Shown here: positions 22,630-32,999 of the stretch, in pieces
How the letters are laid out: every line of letters starts with the position of its first letter
Numbering within the stretch: position 1 is the stretch's first letter
Assembly: GCA_037074705.1 (NCBI GenBank)
Contig: CM073590.1
Location: forward strand, 178,203,246-178,267,245
DNA length: 64,000 nucleotides
Source of the DNA: Zhengitettix transpicula
Taxonomy: Eukaryota; Arthropoda; Insecta; Orthoptera; Tetrigidae
Reading direction: 5' to 3'
The notes under the pieces: generated by a model
The model's input: the letters and a program-made list of their open reading frames with translations, nothing else
Told to the model about the DNA's origin: nothing
The model's database searches: none
Position numbers and translations under genes: made by a program

Positions 22630-23110
22630 TGTAAGCAATTAAAATTATGCTCCAAATTGATGTGACATTATTTGAGCTACTTTGAGCAATAACGGCAATA
22701 AAAATAAAACTTTTTGAATCTTGGAACTGCAACCTTCGTGTAGAGCATAAAAAGTTAAGAACTTGATTGTAGCAAATGGTTTTTTGCTATTTTGGTTTGA
22801 AAATTCACAAAATTTGAACATCATATTAACTAACATATATCTTGACAACAAAGTGAGCTTGAAAGCTGATACTTTGGCACCTTAAAATCAGTAATGGGTT
22901 TAGTTACCTTACCAAAGCATAAGTTTGTAGAACGTCTTGTTTCAAAGTTATTAGCATGAAAAATCTGCCTTAAATTGACGTGACAGTTTTTTTGACAAAC
23001 TTTGTGAGATAACAGTAATAAAACCTTGGGACTGCAACCATCATGTAGAGCATAAAAAGTTGTCTGTAGTTGCCATTTTTCAGGAAGCTAGCTGCTACAA
23101 TTCCACAGCA
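22630..23110. repeat. Two-unit tandem repeat, period about 300 bp
   Basis: A block containing CAAAGTT, AAATTGATGTGACA, ACTGCAACC and GTAGAGCATAAAAAGTT near 22630-22760 recurs near 22935-23065 as CAAAGTT, AAATTGACGTGACA, ACTGCAACC and GTAGAGCATAAAAAGTT. Identity is moderate. No coding sense is seen; it could be remnant satellite or a duplicated mobile-element end. Confidence 0.6.
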
Positions 23111-23449
23111 GTAGTACTTGAAAGTTGCCAATTTGTTAGAACGTGCATCAGTGACGCATGAGTGACTTTTATGCTGGAGACCCAAGCTATACTACTTATG
23201 AAGGTGAAATTTCACACAGCATTGTCTCAGACACATATCTGTCCCTACACAACATTTCAGCAATATTGGAGATGGTGACTAAAAACTTTATTTGTAAATT
23301 TGGTCACTTGGCATGGAATGACCCTATACTTCTATAAATATTGCCATTTCTCCCTATTAATTTTTAACCGATTCTTCAGCTGGTTTACTAACATCCCAGT
23401 ATTTCATTTACATTTAATTCCTTGAACTTTATCTCACCACACATCATAA

Positions 23450-23525
23450 GTAAATTATGATCAGTGTCTACATATGTATTAGTCTTATAATCGAGTCTTT
23501 CTCACTCAATTACATATTCTATTTC
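23450..23525 (+). repeat. Short reversed copy of the 20.3 kb repeat interior
   Basis: AAATTATGATCAGTGTCTAC and CTCACTCAATTACATATTCT match the reverse complement of about 20295-20360. Confidence 0.6.
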
Positions 23526-23710
23526 TGACCTCTTCAAGTCTTCAGGATCACACAGTATATCTTTTTTTTTTAGAGAGTCATCTACCTACACAAATAATAA
23601 TGAGTCAAATATATGTTATTATATAAAATTTATTCTGCTTTTAAACATCAGTATTGCATATTTTACATATTACAAATGAAATGTTGTCAACTGATGAAAG
23701 TAGTATGTGC

Positions 23711-24245
23711 TCAGTATGTGTAATATATAACATATTCTGGATAGAATTCATTGTCACAGTACTTGACATAAACTTTCTTACCATTGCCAGTAGTAGTGTC
23801 ATAGCCCTTTGGTGGTATATTACCACGCCTACATATTTTATTTCCAACAAGGACCTTGCAGACAATCAAGGCTCTATCATAACCACAATTTCTGTTGCAG
23901 TATTTGTTCGCATATGTATGGTCTGGGGAAAAGCTCACTCCAACTCCAAACTTGCTACGAACAGTGCAGCGCCAGTCAAGATTGTCCATCAGAATGGAGT
24001 CAACATTGTCTACACTTGTCGCATGGTACAAACGTAATTCTTTTACTGATCCTAATTTCACAATGTACTGTTGCTTTGTCAGCTGGTAGAACTGCCAGAG
24101 ATATGGATTTACAACTCTGACAACACTTTCCACAGACATTGTATAATAAATTTCTTTGATTAAATGCAATTTTTCTTCTTGTTCTTCAACTTCATTTAGA
24201 GATGACCAATAACCAGGCAAATTCTTTTTTATCAGCTTCGAAACC
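23711..24245 (-). CDS. PARP12-like ADP-ribosyltransferase domain, terminal exon, copy B
   Basis: Paralogue of the exon at 10936-11482 and collinear with it: LPGYWSSLNEVEEQEE, VVNPYLWQFYQLTKQQYIVK, LRLYHATS (His), GVSFSPDHTYANKYC (Tyr), ALIVCKVLVG and FYPEYVIYYTY to the stop. The loop before the last strands is four residues shorter than in copy A (ICRRGNIPP against a longer threonine-rich loop). The upstream TTTTATGTTATGTTTAG is a good acceptor, giving exon start 24245 in the same phase as copy A, so the ATG at 24253 is probably not a start. The frame is fully open and the triad His and Tyr are kept, suggesting that both copies are under constraint. Upstream exons are not identified; sequence to the right is rich in repeats. 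Confidence 0.8.
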
Positions 24246-24591
24246 CTAAACATAACATAAAAAAAATACCATTAATTAAATCTTCAATTAAATGCAAAAG
24301 TTAAAAATAATTAAAACTGAGTGACATGCTTCAAATATGAAACTACATAATATTCCTGATATTCATTATGTATATATGATTAAAGTAATTGGTATGGAAA
24401 GGCAACAGAAAACAGCAGTTGATTATCTGAAATTAAGATTTGTTTTTGCCATACAGGAATTAACTTCCATGTAGTGTGGAACTATCTGACATATTGGATG
24501 ACCCTTCTGAAAAAGGATAACAACACCTCCAAGAAATGGAAGAACTTCGTCAGTTTCACGCTTTCTCTCTTTTATTTCCCTACCAATTAGT

Positions 24592-24594
<3 letters not shown>

Positions 24595-24645
<51 letters not shown>
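24595..24645. repeat. (TA)n microsatellite
   Basis: Uninterrupted TA run. A second short (TA)n lies at about 24848-24866, beside a stretch containing GAAAAGCATATGCTCAAAGC that recurs at 45696-45760. Confidence 0.95.
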
Positions 24646-24646
<1 letters not shown>

Positions 24647-24963
24647 ATATTAGGAGAATCCATTAAGGAACTAATTCACATTCAAACTTGGATAGTGAGG
24701 AAGGATAGAAATAAATAGGAGAAATAGGAGGATTGCGCTTTATTTGAATTCATATGCTCGGGCGAAGAATTACGCACATAGAAAAGCATATGCTCAAAGC
24801 AGAGAGAAGGATGGAAGAAGAAGGAAAGACTGAAAATATTTGACCCATATATATATATATATATAAACATTTGGCTAGGAAACAGAGAGAGTGAAGCCAA
24901 CTTACCTGAAATAAACAGTTTGTCAAGTTGGATTGAGAAGTGAAGATAGACAAATTCTTTTTA

Positions 24964-26089
24964 CACTTAGTGCCCGACCGGTACACAGTTCAGACCACTC
25001 CTGACAAAGGGGGCTCAGGCCCATAGAATTTGTAATATATATATATAACACATTAGGATAGGAAAGAGGGGCAAAGAGCACCCGACTTATCTTAAAAAGA
25101 CAGTTGGTGAGGCCAGACTGGGAAGAAAATTTAAGTCAAATTTTTAAGAGACTGATCCCCTTCTTAAGGAAAGAATGACTTTAACATCTTGCTAGCCATC
25201 TGCACAGTGTCAAATTCAAACACTGGTGTACCAGCCATTGGACAGCAACAATTGACACCCAACAAAGGCAACAACTCTATGTCAAGGAAAAGTAACGACA
25301 GAGGAAAAATACATCCAAATAAATAAACATATTACATCCATAACACACACAAAATAGACGTGAAAGATAAAAAGTAAAGTAAGTGAGTTAGATTGAGGCA
25401 AGTCAGTAGTTGGACTACTTAACTTGTATAAGTAGAATATGTAATTGAGTGAGAAAGACTCAATTATAACACTAAGACAGATGTAGACACTGATCATAAT
25501 TTAGTTAATAAGAAAGATAGCCAATTCAGATGAAAAAGTGATAATATAAATACCACACAATGTTTCTGGGATTCTTGTACCTTTTGCCAGGTGCAAAGAA
25601 GAGCCTAGAGTAATAAATAAGATTAAAATTGAGGATGATTATACATTAATGAATTATGATGTAACTTTTCACTTTACCGACACACATATACCTTAAATTA
25701 ATTGATAAAACTGCAAATCTATTGTAACATTTACAAATATTAAATCTAAGAATACTTATATGGGTTGTTTATAAATAATCTTAGAAAATGATGTCTTTTT
25801 ATTGAATGAAAAATGATCTAAACAAATTAATGGATCACGCATGATGGCTGTTTAAGCAGTAATATCTCTAGTACTGTCATATTCTGATTCAATTCCTAAA
25901 TAATTTCATGGGTTCACTGAAATCAATCATTAAGTGTATTTATGATCTTTTCTGATAATTAAAATAAAAATTCCTGATAAATTAGTCAATTAACACTGAA
26001 ACTTACTTCTCAATAGAAACTTTAAATAAATAAAGATAATCTTGTAGATGATTATATGTATATATAAAAAAATCAACTACATAATTTTG

Positions 26090-26155
<66 letters not shown>

Positions 26156-26235
26156 GGTTGAGCAGAAAACCATATTTCAAATTTCCATTTGTCAGGATAA
26201 AAGGTCTGAACTGTACTGTGTGTCACATTTTCCTT
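24964..26235. repeat. 1.2-kb dispersed repeat, copy 2
   Basis: Nearly identical to 19790-21040 from CACTTAGTGCCCGACCGG to ACATTTTCCTTC, with a shorter first (AT)n and a long second (AT)n at about 26095-26150. It is joined directly to the N-terminal half of a mariner transposase, while copy 1 carries the C-terminal half. Confidence 0.85.
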
Positions 26236-26625
26236 CAATGTTGATGGTTGGCTGGGATCAACCCTCGATTTCTTGTGTTTAGGATTCTTGAAATATATCC
26301 ACTTTTAATTACGTCACAATCCAATGCAGGAATGACTTTCTTTTTTGTCTCGCGAGCAAGATTTCATGTGTTCCAGCATCGCTCCACCTGCTTATCATGC
26401 AATTCCCACAGCAACCTATTTCCCGACCTTTGATCATTTCCCATGGCATGTAGGCACATGGAAATATCTGTTTGAGTAACACACAATTGGTCCTCAACTG
26501 TCTTGATCCGATTTTCACATTTCTTGTCGCTCATGACAAAATTGCCAACTTTGAACTGACAAAACCAATCTCTGAGCATTGTTTCCAATAAAGAACTGTC
26601 ACTATAGGTCTTCACTAGCATTTGA
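26236..26625 (-). pseudogene. Mariner transposase, N-terminal half
   Basis: Minus-strand frames from about 26625 read VKTYSDSSLLETMLRDWFCQ, FKVGNFVMSDK, VTQTDISMCLHAMGN, and (second frame) EILLARQKRKSFLH, IVT and WIYF-like text, ending with NPKHKKSRVDPSQP-type text at 26270-26240. This is the helix-turn-helix half up to the first part of the catalytic domain of a cecropia-type mariner. The rest is missing; a junction near 26236 replaces it with repeat sequence. The upstream start of the ORF is degraded. Confidence 0.8.
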
Positions 26626-26999
26626 TTTACTCTTAAAATTGAAGTAGAAAAGCAGACCTTCCGGCATATGCTCTTTTTCTGGAGAAAAGGTAGGCATAAT
26701 TATCAAAGTAAAAATGTATATGGATGTATGAAATTTCTAATTATGCAGACTATTGTTGACAGATAACAAACTAAAAAGAAAGAATGACGTACCCATAGTA
26801 GCTTAATACGATCACTAACGCCAGCTACGACCAACAGTGGTTTTAAGCTTAACAACATGGTATACATATAAATATTCTGCATAAAGGTATATATGTGTAC
26901 ATGCACACACATACACTCAAAAACTTTTGTATATAGAGGTAGAAGATGAAAAGTAGATTAAACAGTTGTTAGAGGATGTTGAGTATGGGACTAGCCTGG

Positions 27000-27480
27000 T
27001 CTGAATGGGTGTTACATAAAATAACGTGAAACAACTTATATTGGTGTAAAATCCAGGGTAATAGAAATCAATGAGTTTAATTGACATTCACTATGCCAGT
27101 TAAGCTGTAGTTCAACCCCTAGGTGTGGGATGATGTGGGTGAATGACCATTACATAAAATTAATGAGTAAACAACGCAGACTGGTATTGAATCTGGGGAT
27201 ATGGAAGTAATGTAATTCTGACATTTACCATACTGGTTAAGTAATGATACAGCCCCTAGGAGTGGGAGCGGAATTTATTAACATTCCTAAACAGCTATTA
27301 TTAGCATCAAATAAAATGTTTCCACGGTCACTTAATTTGATAGTGTCATTCAGAATTTTCCAAAAAGCATGGGAGGGAAGCACCCTTACTGTATGGTTTT
27401 ACATAAGTACAAATAATGAAAAAAATACCTACATCAGTGCCAATCCCGGGTTATAGGAGTCACAGAGTTTAACCATGGTG
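27000..27480. repeat. Degenerate tandem repeat, about 142-bp period
   Basis: Blocks with TTACATAAAAT..A..GTAAACAAC, then TTGGT(A)T..AATC..GGG.TAT.G..GT and AGTTTAATTGACATTCACTA-type text recur near 27007, 27148 and (after about 100 bp of extra sequence) 27398. The CCCCTAGG..TGGGA block occurs at 27116 and 27255. No coding sense is recognised. Confidence 0.55.
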
Positions 27481-27999
27481 GTTAATGAAATTTCATGTTC
27501 CTCTTCAAGGGGGTGGATGCAGCTGACAAAAGGTTACCCGGAGTAGTTTTGACCTCCTCAGTTACTGGATAGTTTTTTTTATTTTCTCAGAGTACCAGCT
27601 ATATTTTGGTCTCCATTTAGTTAATTCTATACACCTTTAAGGTACCGAGAGTAGTTTAAGAGTTTATTAAGTTAGCGATTTAATTAAGATTAATGTAATA
27701 TATTACATACATAATAATGTATGTTATATATATTACATGCATAATATATACTCGCCTCATTATAATGCAGGTAAGAACTAATCTCGCATACAGGCAAGTA
27801 GAGCTACGGCGACACGCCCTATTCCAAGCAAATTATGTCGGGGATTCACTATGCAGTAAGTGCTGTAGGCATACAACTGTCAATTATCCAATTAAATTAA
27901 TAGAAGTAATTCACAGTAGTGTATTTCTGACAGAAAATCTTATGAAAAAGTTGAATTTTTTTTTAAAAAAAACTCGACGTATGGTAATCATATTTTAAG

Positions 28000-28440
28000 T
28001 TATGATTGATGAGACTTAAAATGCCACACAATTCTTCTCCTACTTTATTTATTAATAATTGGTTAGTTAATAGATGTAACAGAATATAGTAATCTCAATT
28101 ACTTGCTTAATTTGACCCTTCCGGGAATTTACCAGTGTTGCACGCATGCCAACACACACATCTATAAATCCTTTGGTTAAAGCAATCTTTCAAAATGATT
28201 CTATAATTATTATCATTTAACATAAAACACAGAGTTACACGTAACTGAAGGATATACTATAAGGGTTGTATTCACATTTTTCATAGCTCACCTATCATAA
28301 TTCATTTACAAGAACAACTGTTTCTTCCTAATATAACACAAATATTTAATTGAACTACTATTAAAAGTTTAATTAGCAACCATAAATATGGTTTTAACTT
28401 TACATGGAGCTCCAATATATAATTTAATTAAGATTCAGTA
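28000..28440. repeat. Paralogous non-coding block, pair of 15170-15605
   Basis: Shared landmarks in the same order are TGGTTAGTTA, ACAGAATATA, CTCAATTACTTGC, TTACCAGTGTTGCA, CATGCCAACACACACATCTA, AAAACACA.AGTTACACGTA and ATATAACACAAATATTTAAT. The distance from the PARP exon (about 4.2-4.3 kb) is similar in both copies, which supports one ancestral duplication. Confidence 0.7.
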
Positions 28441-28489
28441 ACCAATTATTTCATTATGTAGACCAAAGAAAATTTGGTATTTACGAGCC

Positions 28490-28910
28490 TTAATTGTGCT
28501 AGAGATGAGAACAAACGCAGGAGGCACCATGGGATAACGTATTGGGATCCATATAGATATGAACACAGGCTAGCGTTGGACTAGGTACAAAAGCGGGCTG
28601 AAAATATGTTTTGTGGTCGATTCGCCAACGATCCTCATGAGCATCTAGAACCGCTAAGTAAACACGCGAAGCTTTGCCCAATAAACAAAGTTTATATGGC
28701 TACGGATGAACAGCCCTGGAAATAAATAAATTATTGGACCCTTTTATATCTCTAAAAATGATCACCCTTTCAACATTAACGATCATCTGGGGATTAGACG
28801 TTGGAAAATGTTCATGTGTAAATAGATCAAATCGCGACTGGAATTCCTTCCTTGACTGGAGAAATACTGACTTTTCCAAATAGCGCTGATCAGTTCAGAC
28901 GTAGTTTAAG
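28490..28910 (+). other. Coding-like stretch, possibly LINE 3' end
   Basis: Plus-strand text such as RDENKRRRHHGITYWDPYRY near 28505-28565 and SLTGEILTFPNSADQFRRSL near 28850-28905 looks protein-derived. The second resembles the C-terminal WNSLP...FKRSL ending of several LINE ORF2 proteins. The frames are broken and the assignment is weak. Confidence 0.25.
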
Positions 28911-29249
28911 AAAACTATAGTGAACATTTGAGTGTTTTACATTATTTTGTTTTATTAATTTTGTTTCTAGTCAGCGTAAATAAGTGATAAAGTGATTGAT
29001 GATAAATAATTTCTAAAGATAGCAAAAAATTGTGAAGTGCAGTTAAATTAAATCCGGATGATTCCTCAATTATTTTCCAGTTAAAAACTTTCCAAAAACA
29101 CTTTAATAATATAGTTTAGATTAATCACATACATTAGTGGTTCCCAGATCCCATTAATATATCACAATTTTTCCGCAACACCCCAAGTCAAAACATTAGC
29201 CTATTGAATGCATTTGAAGTCCGCTAGTAACGCGGTTATATTAGTTAAA

Positions 29250-29640
29250 ACATCTAAATAATTAAAAAAAACACGTATTTTAAACTCTCAAACCATTTAT
29301 TGAAGAGGCATCATTAATTTTCGCTCACTACACAATTTCTCAAATCTCCCGTTCCACGATAATTTTCGCACGATACTTTTCGTTACAGCGAGCATCGAAA
29401 ACCCAGCTCCGCATAGACAGGAAGTTACATATTAATTAATGTTCTTTGAGCTGTACCACTCAACAGCGAATATTCAGCTTTTAGTAATACCCAAAAATCA
29501 GCGAGTTCCATGCTGTCAAATTTTGTTTTCAATGAATTGGCGCACGACAACCCAACTTTTTCTTCTAAAGATGTAAATTCAGTTGGTCTTGAATCATTGC
29601 GAATTTTTCCATATTATCTGCGTTAAATTAGTTTTTGAAC
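29250..29640 (-). pseudogene. hAT transposase C-terminal fragment
   Basis: The minus strand reads FDSMELADFWVLLKAEYSLL near 29540-29480, then a frame-shifted YAELGF block, and SCENYRGTGDLRNCVVSEN near 29385-29330. This is the dimerisation region of ZBED5/SCAND3-like hAT proteins (consensus LSxFW..L..EYP.LS.KA, YLCE.GFS, R..LSV..DLR..LS). It is a different fragment from that at 575-1760. Confidence 0.65.
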
Positions 29641-30205
29641 GATTTAATAATTCGTGACAGGTTATCTTAAAAAAAACACTTTATATTGCAACACAAATTA
29701 TTTAATTGGAGATTACAAGTTGGTGCAACAAGGGGAAACAATTTGAATAAACTAAATATATACATTGTATGTACTATATAGTATATAGCCTATTTTTGTA
29801 TCTCAACCGATCGCGAACATAATTCGAAGGAATTTTAATTATCCTGTGAAACCGTTTACTAAGGCCGGCCGCACACTGCAAGCGACGCGACGAGTCATTT
29901 TGTCGGACGACGACTCGAGGAAGAAAATACATGGGCTCCTTATGAAGGGGCGCACATCGGGCGAAACTGTCGCGTGCGACACGGCGCGACGGTTTGAGAC
30001 AGTCCGCGACCGTCACCTCGTGACAGCCAGACACCTCGAGTCATGTTTCGTCGTGTCGGACGCTGACAGATGGAATTATGACTCGTCGCATTGCCTGGCG
30101 AGTCAAACAGCACTGCGCATGCGCACAGCACATAACCTAACCTTGTATTTGCCCCCAAATATTCATTTCTGTATTGGTGTTTACTCGACAAAGGAAGGCG
30201 AAAAT

Positions 30206-30258
<53 letters not shown>

Positions 30259-30539
30259 TGTGTGTATTGAGTTGAATTCATTTGCTGCTATAGATAATAT
30301 TTTGTAATGAACGAAGCACGCGTCTTGTTGATAAATTAAATTGAGCGAATATGTGAAAGAAAGAGACAGTTTATATTATTATTATTATTATTATTCTGTA
30401 CCTACATTATTTATTTAAATAATATTTTGTTGTAATGACCAGTCATTGTTACACTGTTTTTACAATAAATATAATATTTTCTTCACAAACCTCTAATAGA
30501 CTAAATGAAACTATGCTGCCATATTTGGAATTAAATAAA

Positions 30540-30840
30540 TCCATGTATCTGTTTCGAATACCACAGGCAGGATTGGATCCTCTGAAAACTGTTTGAGAAG
30601 GATCAATGTCATCTTCCTCAAGCGCAAACAGTTCTCTGTGAATTTTTGACAGGCTTCCCTATTTTTCTCTAATCATGTTGTGAAGAACGCAACAGGCAAG
30701 AATGATTATTTTTGCTTTTTCTGGATTTACTAGCATCGCATTTTCGAGAGCCCGGAATTTCTGTGTTAGCATCCCAACACCAAAGTGTCGGCAATATAGT
30801 CGAGGAAGAAGACGTGCCTGCAGCTCTAGCTATTAGTAGA
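30540..30840 (-). pseudogene. Harbinger nuclease C-terminal remnant
   Basis: Minus-strand text in shifting frames reads LTQKFRALENAMLVNPEKAK, IIILACCVLHNMIREK, a stop, then IHRELFALEEDDIDPSQTVF and ACGIRNRYMDLF. The block VNPEKxxxIxLACCVLHN is the hallmark C-terminal part of PIF/Harbinger nucleases. N-terminal catalytic residues are not present in this copy. Confidence 0.75.
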
Positions 30841-30863
30841 TAACACACAATCATCAAGTTCTC

Positions 30864-31130
30864 TTGATTCCAGACCCCCAACTAAAGAAGGAAAAAAAAA
30901 CTGCAGCAGAAATGTTGGCAGTGCCAATGCAAAAGTTCCTAGAATCTAGGTGCACTGAACCCGATTCACCTATGATGCATTTTTTTAAAGGGCTGCTGCA
31001 GGACATTGAAAAATTCTCAATAAGACGGCAAAGAACTTTTAAAGTAAAATTATTAGAATTAGTTAATAATCTTGCAGACGAGGAAGAGGCAGAACTCGTA
31101 GTATTCCCGCAATATAATAAGTTAAAATAA
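30864..31130 (+). CDS. BESS-motif C-terminus of the Harbinger second protein
   Basis: 88-residue frame. Residues about 35-70 (DSPMMHFFKGLLQDIEKF, then RRQRTFKVKLLELVNNL) fit the BESS motif, a protein-protein interaction segment found after MADF/Myb-SANT DNA-binding domains. PIF/Harbinger elements typically encode a nuclease and such a DNA-binding partner, and here the two are oriented tail to tail. The MADF half is missing; the ATG may be internal to a former longer frame, and the preceding sequence has no clear acceptor. It is probably non-functional alone. A MADF-type N-terminal fragment occurs in the other element at 58935-59640. Confidence 0.6.
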   Translation: MIPDPQLKKEKKTAAEMLAVPMQKFLESRCTEPDSPMMHFFKGLLQDIEKFSIRRQRTFKVKLLELVNNLADEEEAELVVFPQYNKLK

Positions 31131-32079
31131 CAATGTATGTAATAATATAAGAAAACCGTTTATATTTCTTTTAGTATTAATTGGGTGTAAATCTCGAGAA
31201 CTTTTGCCTTCTTCCAACAACATATAACAATAAATAATAACAGCTATTTCGTCGTCACGCTCCATCTTCACTGATATCAAATGAGTTTGTTTGCTAGATA
31301 CAGCTCGAAACAGCCTGAAACCGTCTCAGACAGCTTGAAACATTTTGTCGGCGACGATTTTGCCTCGAGTCATTTTGCTTCCGACGTTTTGACTCGAGTC
31401 ATTTTGCTTCAGACAGCTTGCGACGTTTTGACTCGAGGCAAAACGTCGCCGACAGTTTCGTCGCTTCTAGTGTGCGGCCTGCCTAAGGGTGAATTTGTCT
31501 AATTTAATATTTTCATGGTGCCCCTGTAATAGATCAGCGACCATAGTTTGGGAAACAGTGATATATCTTGTAATGATCATCAATGTATCCAATTAAATAA
31601 ATTTCTAAATTATTGTATTAGTAGCGTAATATTGAGGCCATGCTATTGTAAGTATCAGTCAGCATTGCATAAGAATGTGGAGATTGGAGTGTTTACAGTC
31701 GGCATTGTTGTCGGTGTCATGGATGGCGCGCCGGTGTGTGACGTTGGAAATGTGTGTGCAACCAATTCTGTTAGTTTATTTTTCTATAAATTGACTATTC
31801 ATTGCGGGCACCTGTAATTGTTTTGAGGACCGATAAAGCGACCCTAGAGATATCAATGGTCTCTCAAATAAATAGGCAGTGGCAAAAAAATATAAAAAAT
31901 TTAAATAAAAAATCTTAAGATGAAAAAAAGTACGCCTGATTGAAAATAATAAATAAGAAAGATAGCCAATTCAGACAAAAAGGTAATGTAATGTAAAGAA
32001 TTATTTTTGTGGGCTGGATTTTTACGTTAAATAAAAAAAAATATTGACCATTAAAGAAATTTTTATATAAGTTTATTAC

Positions 32080-32815
32080 AGTTAAGCATGAAAAACTCTT
32101 ATCTCAGGCACCGGTGGTTTTTACATAGAAGAGATCTGCTGCCCGTACCAAATACGTACTTCTATTCTGTGTTGCTTGCTGTAGCTCTCGTACCAACGTA
32201 CTGGCGTCTCCGTATCTCACAGCCGGCAGAACGGGTTAAGTGCAGTGATGACTTTAGTCAGGACCATTGCAGGCGTCGACTCAGTGGTTGACCACTGGCT
32301 AAGGCGTCGGCCTCCGGGATTGATTGCTGGCAAGCCGTCGTACTAAATTGTGTGGCTTCGATGAACTCTTCACTAACAAATTGTGGCCCCTTTCTCACGA
32401 CGATTCTGCCTCGGACACGTATACATGTAACGCAATACGGAGCCACTCATAATCACATCCACCAGCTGCGGTGAGCGCAGGAACAACTGCCCCAGTTTCA
32501 GAAGCTTATCTCCGTTCCCTCCATTATAGCCTCCCATTCTTTTACTTTTTTCATTATTAGAAAACTTCGTCGAAATGTCAGTTTCACTGATTCTTCCATT
32601 GTTACAAGAGTTATAGCACGCAGCTGCAGTTCCGTAGTGAACAATGGCCAACTATTCTGTCACGTTGAGGCCAACAATCGAGACAGGACACGAAAATTAC
32701 TTGGATGGAAATATTTATCTCCTCCACCGTCACGCACGTGCACGATTTCGAATTCTCCAAACCACAGCAAACAACACTTCCGAGACAAAGCAAAACTAAA
32801 CCAAAATACACGCGT
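32080..32815 (-). other. GC-rich orphan segment with open frames
   Basis: This stretch is clearly richer in GC and CpG than its surroundings and has open frames on both strands. A minus-strand frame contains MGGYNGGNGDKLLKLGQLFL followed by RSPQLVDVIMSG near 32540-32450. It could be the 5' exon and promoter of a gene, or the interior of the foldback element whose inverted arms start at 32821. No acceptor-donor pair can be confirmed and I recognise no family. Confidence 0.25.
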
Positions 32816-32820
32816 TACAG

Positions 32821-32967
32821 TAAATACCACACAACGTTTCTGGGATCCTTGTCCCTTTAGCCAGGTGCTTTTGAGTGTTGCCAGCTGACCAGTGCAGTTG
32901 TTTCTCTAGGCTCTTCTTAACACCTGACGAAAGGAACAAGGATCCCAGAAACGTAGTATGGTATTTA
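32821..32967. mobile_element. Foldback element with 47-bp arms
   Basis: Bases 32821-32867 (TAAATACCACACAACGTTTC, TGGGATCCTTGT...CCAGGTG) are the reverse complement of 32921-32967 with six mismatches, around a 53-bp spacer. Single arms or diverged copies occur near 2600-2870, 7340-7390, 20400-20450, 25553-25605 and 52122-52335. Confidence 0.8.
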
Positions 32968-32999
32968 TATTACCTTTTGGTCTGAATTGGTTATCTTTC

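Larger units (their letters stand above)
29863..31484. mobile_element. PIF/Harbinger element with TIRs and TAA target duplication
   Basis: The left end GGCCGGCCGCACACTGCAAG, then CGACG, pairs with the reverse complement of the right end (GGCAGGCCGCACACTAGAAG, CGACG). The flanking triplets are both TAA (29860-29862 and 31485-31487), as expected for PIF/Harbinger. Subterminal GTCGG/GACTCGAG motifs repeat inside both ends. Inside, the minus strand at about 30840-30540 holds the end of a Harbinger nuclease, and the plus strand at 30864-31130 a BESS-motif protein. A (TA)n tract sits at 30207-30253. The transposase catalytic core is missing, so the copy is non-autonomous. Confidence 0.85.

Noticed and set aside
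23654..24120. Plus-strand frames of 127 and 103 aa over PARP copy B
   Set aside because: Antisense shadows of the PARP exon.
29846..30307. 153-aa plus-strand frame ending in an isoleucine/tyrosine run
   Set aside because: Composed of the Harbinger terminal sequence and a (TA)n tract; not a gene.
32278..32335. tRNA-like stretch (CACTGGCTAAGGCGTCGGCC, TCCGGGATTG), similar to part of an arginine tRNA
   Set aside because: No acceptor stem closes and the T-arm (GGTTCGAATCC) is absent; at most a tRNA-derived scrap.
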